Source of the DNA: Micropruina sp.
Lineage (GTDB): Bacteria > Actinomycetota > Actinomycetes > Propionibacteriales > Propionibacteriaceae
Direction: 5' to 3'
Assembly (NCBI GenBank): GCA_016711205.1
Contig: JADJTM010000003.1
Coordinates: 248,001-312,000 of the forward strand
DNA length: 64,000 bases
The first letter of the stretch is position 1; each line of letters begins with the position of its first letter. Under the pieces are notes generated by a model, which ran no database searches, was not told the DNA's origin, and was given only the letters and a program-made list of their open reading frames with translations. This document shows, piece after piece, positions 61,057-64,000 of this stretch. The position numbers were made by a program, and so were the translations under genes.

Positions 61057-61617
61057 GTGCGCGAGACAGAGGGTCCGTCCGACGCGACGATCGAACGGGT
61101 GCTGGCGCTGGCCGCTGCGGCCGAGCCCCGCTGCGGCGCGACCGTGGTGATCGGCGTCGACGGGCCGAGCGGTTCGGGCAAGACCACGCTGGCCGCCGCG
61201 GTCGCGACGAACCTTGCTGCGCCCGTGGTGCACATGGACGATCTCTTTCCCGGGTGGGACGGGCTGGCGCAGGCGGCCGCTCTTGTGACCGAGCAGGTGC
61301 TGCGTCCGATCGCGGCGGGTCGCCCCGGCCGCTACCGCAGGTGGGACTGGGATTGCTCGCGCTGGGCCGAGGCGGTCCGGGTGCCCCTGCTTCCGGTGCT
61401 CGTCATCGAGGGCTGCGGTTCGACGGTGCACCCGGCCGCTGCCTTCATCGCGGTGCGGATCTGGGTCGAGGCGGACGCCGCGCTGCGGATGGCGCGCGGC
61501 ATCGAACGGGACGGGGAGTCATTTCGTCCGCACTGGGAGCGCTGGGCCGCGCAGGAGCGGGCGCTGTTCGCCGCGGACGGCACCCGCGAGCGGGCGGACC
61601 TGATAGTTCGGACGTGA
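61057..61617 (+). CDS. small P-loop nucleoside/uridine kinase-like protein
   Basis: A 186-aa P-loop kinase. Walker A GVDGPSGSGKTTLAAAVA, then HMDDLFPGWDGL (substrate-binding Asp pair), YRRWDWDCSRWAE, and VIEGCGS, as in uridine-kinase-like proteins of actinobacteria. GTG 61057 has GAGGGAG 6 nt upstream; an in-frame ATG at 61021 is an alternative. Divergent from glyA, convergent with the VTT-domain gene. Substrate unknown. Confidence 0.82.
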   Translation: MRETEGPSDATIERVLALAAAAEPRCGATVVIGVDGPSGSGKTTLAAAVATNLAAPVVHMDDLFPGWDGLAQAAALVTEQVLRPIAAGRPGRYRRWDWDCSRWAEAVRVPLLPVLVIEGCGSTVHPAAAFIAVRIWVEADAALRMARGIERDGESFRPHWERWAAQERALFAADGTRERADLIVRT

Positions 61618-61659
61618 GGCGGTTCCGCGTCCCAACCCATCGGCGGTCCGCCCCGGCGA

Positions 61660-62460
61660 TCAGATGGCCGGCCCCGGCACCTGGGGTTCGTCCGACTTGG
61701 GCCGGCGAGCCTTCCACCAGGCGGCGGCCAGCATGCTCACCAGGATCGCGATCGACACGTACCAGAGCACCTGGCCGTACTGGTTGATCAGATCGACCGC
61801 CGGTTCGCCGATCGTCCAGCCGAGGTAGAGGTAGAGGCCCGAACTGATCAGCGATGAGATGAAGCTGACGATGAGGAACTTGCTGAGCCTGGTGCCGGCC
61901 GCCCCGAGCGCCGCGTAGACCACCGCGGCCGGCATCGGAATGGGCAGGAAGGTGACGAAGATCGCCAGCGACTCGAACCGATGGGTGAATGCGATGGCCC
62001 GCTGGTTGCGCCGCCGGGCCCGCTCGGACCGTCCTGACCAGACCTCGATCAGGCCGTGCCCCCACAGCTTGCCGGCCCACCAGTAGATCCAGTCGAACTT
62101 CATCGCCATCAGGCTGCCGAGCACCATCACCAACGGCCACCACGGGTCGCCGATCGAGCCCAACGCTCCCGTCATCACCAGACCGGTGCGGTAGCCCAGC
62201 GAGCCCAGCAGGTGCGGAGCCAGGCCCAGCATGACCGGCCGCAGCGGCAGCAGGATCAGCCCGTACACCGAGGCGACACCCATCCACGACAGGCAGGCGA
62301 TGTCCGACCGGGTCGGCTTGTGCTTCCACGGCAGGCCCGGTTCTTCCCACCACTCCCGGGTGGGTTCGGACGCGGCAGCCGGCCCGTCCGCGCGCTGCCG
62401 CCCGTCCATGGGTTGCTGCGCGGACGGGTGCTGCTCGTCACCCGGGGTCGTCGTCACCAT
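61660..62460 (-). CDS. VTT/DedA-like membrane protein
   Basis: A 266-aa protein: hydrophilic N-terminal ~65 residues, then about five TM segments. FVTFLPIPMPAAVVYAALGA and SKFLIVSFISSLISSGLYLY are the VTT (SNARE-associated/DedA) block. Such proteins may flip polyprenyl phosphate or phospholipids. A TAGGCT box is 7 nt before a GTG at 62457 and only 4 nt before this ATG; by analogy with other starts here, translation may begin at the GTG, one codon later. Confidence 0.82.
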   Translation of the reverse strand: MVTTTPGDEQHPSAQQPMDGRQRADGPAAASEPTREWWEEPGLPWKHKPTRSDIACLSWMGVASVYGLILLPLRPVMLGLAPHLLGSLGYRTGLVMTGALGSIGDPWWPLVMVLGSLMAMKFDWIYWWAGKLWGHGLIEVWSGRSERARRRNQRAIAFTHRFESLAIFVTFLPIPMPAAVVYAALGAAGTRLSKFLIVSFISSLISSGLYLYLGWTIGEPAVDLINQYGQVLWYVSIAILVSMLAAAWWKARRPKSDEPQVPGPAI

Positions 62461-62464
62461 GGGG

Positions 62465-62470
62465 AGCCTA
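62465..62470 (-). promoter_or_regulatory. -10 box TAGGCT of VTT-domain gene
   Basis: TAGGCT on the minus strand, 4 nt before ATG 62460 and 7 nt before GTG 62457. Confidence 0.5.
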
Positions 62471-62592
62471 CCCGGGCGGTGCCGGCAGCATCCGATCACC
62501 CCACCCTGAGCGGAGCGCGCACATGGTGGCCCAAACCACGTCCGCGCACAAGAACGCGTCCGCTATTGCGTTGTTTCGATTGAGAGAAACCG

Positions 62593-62608
62593 TGTTCTCG
62601 TGGGAACA
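62593..62608. promoter_or_regulatory. possible operator upstream of ABC ATPase
   Basis: TGTTCTCGTGGGAACA, an imperfect 16-bp palindrome (6 of 8 pairs), about 80 bp before the ATPase start. It could bind a LacI/GntR-type regulator. Speculative. Confidence 0.3.
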
Positions 62609-62688
62609 TGGTCCGGTCGCGTGATCACGCGGCGTGCTTCCACTACGGATCGTCGGGCACGTACCTGCCCGTGGAAAGGATTGTTGGC

Positions 62689-63789
<1,101 letters not shown>

Positions 63790-63815
63790 TCGTCACCGCA
63801 GAACCGAACAGCATC

Positions 63816-63845
63816 CAGTGCCCCGGGCGTATGCCCGGGGCACTG
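63816..63845 (+). terminator. hairpin terminator after ABC ATPase
   Basis: CAGTGCCCCGGGC, loop GTAT, GCCCGGGGCACTG: perfect 13-bp stem 27 nt after the stop. No T-tract. Confidence 0.8.
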
Positions 63846-64000
63846 GTGCGTCCGGGGTGGGGCGCAGGTGCGTCCGGGGATGACCTGGGCGTTCAACGCG
63901 CGCCGCGCGAGTTCTGAGATCACCCGTGAGAGTGAGTCAGCATGCCGGGGTGTCGCGGGGTGAGAGGTGCGTGGGTGCCAGGATTTCAGAATGAGATCCA
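63846..64000. other. right end of window, no gene recognised
   Basis: The last 155 bp contain no frame with an RBS or similarity and no repeat copy. Confidence 0.4.

Overview
High-GC actinobacterial chromosome, most likely family Propionibacteriaceae. The strongest evidence is a complete methylmalonyl-CoA carboxytransferase (transcarboxylase) locus with the 5S, 12S and biotinyl 1.3S subunits (28.5-32.2 kb). Supporting evidence: mycothiol synthase (mshD), GlnR, SenX3/RegX3, CarD, CobT, and at least 13 genes that appear to start from leaderless mRNAs, with a TANNNT box 5-8 nt before an ATG or GTG. The species cannot be named from the sequence alone.

Layout. 0-3.6 kb: ppk (cut by the left edge), mshD, glnR and dtd, all on the minus strand. 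4.2-6.8 kb: a tightly overlapped operon of a small membrane protein, a nitrobindin-like protein, YgfZ and CobT. 7.2-8.4 kb: a YceH (DUF480)-methyltransferase fusion. 9.0-14.9 kb: the most unusual locus, an overlapping minus-strand cassette of a CHAT protease, an alpha/beta hydrolase with an intact Ser-Asp-His triad, and a second CHAT protease that carries a transmembrane segment and a CBM9-like outer domain. 15.2-28.3 kb: ilvE, arcA, typA, a helicase, a frameshifted DMT transporter, an APC permease, a GTPase and sdaA. 28.5-32.4 kb: transcarboxylase. 32.4-38.1 kb: an uncharacterised secreted or membrane protein, an SDR, gpmA, phoU and senX3-regX3 (with a PHO box). 38.3-43.6 kb: an LpqE-like lipoprotein, fruR-fruK-fruA and carD. 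44.3-53.2 kb: a metabolic module with an E1alpha/E1beta/E2 complex, a GatA-like EIIA, a glucitol-type PTS (SrlA/E/B), GutM, an NAD/SAF oxidoreductase and a SorC regulator. 54.0-56.0 kb: ispD, ispF and a GNAT protein. 56.1-63.8 kb: a zinc metallopeptidase, a DUF2207 protein, glyA, a small P-loop kinase, a VTT-domain membrane protein and an MsmK/UgpC-type ABC ATPase.

Intergenic regions are loaded with four families of short palindromic repeats, called A-D here. A has the core ATCCCGGCGTTCGCCGGGAT. B has the core CTGGTCGAGCNTGTCGAGACC, normally paired with an inverted copy. C has the core GGGGACGGTTCC. D has the core GATATCAACCACAAAGTGGCG or close variants. Large arrays of C and A flank the polyol module that separates carD from ispD; these genes are normally neighbours in actinobacteria, so the module looks like a later insertion. 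No tRNA, rRNA, CRISPR array, IS transposase or prophage gene was recognised.
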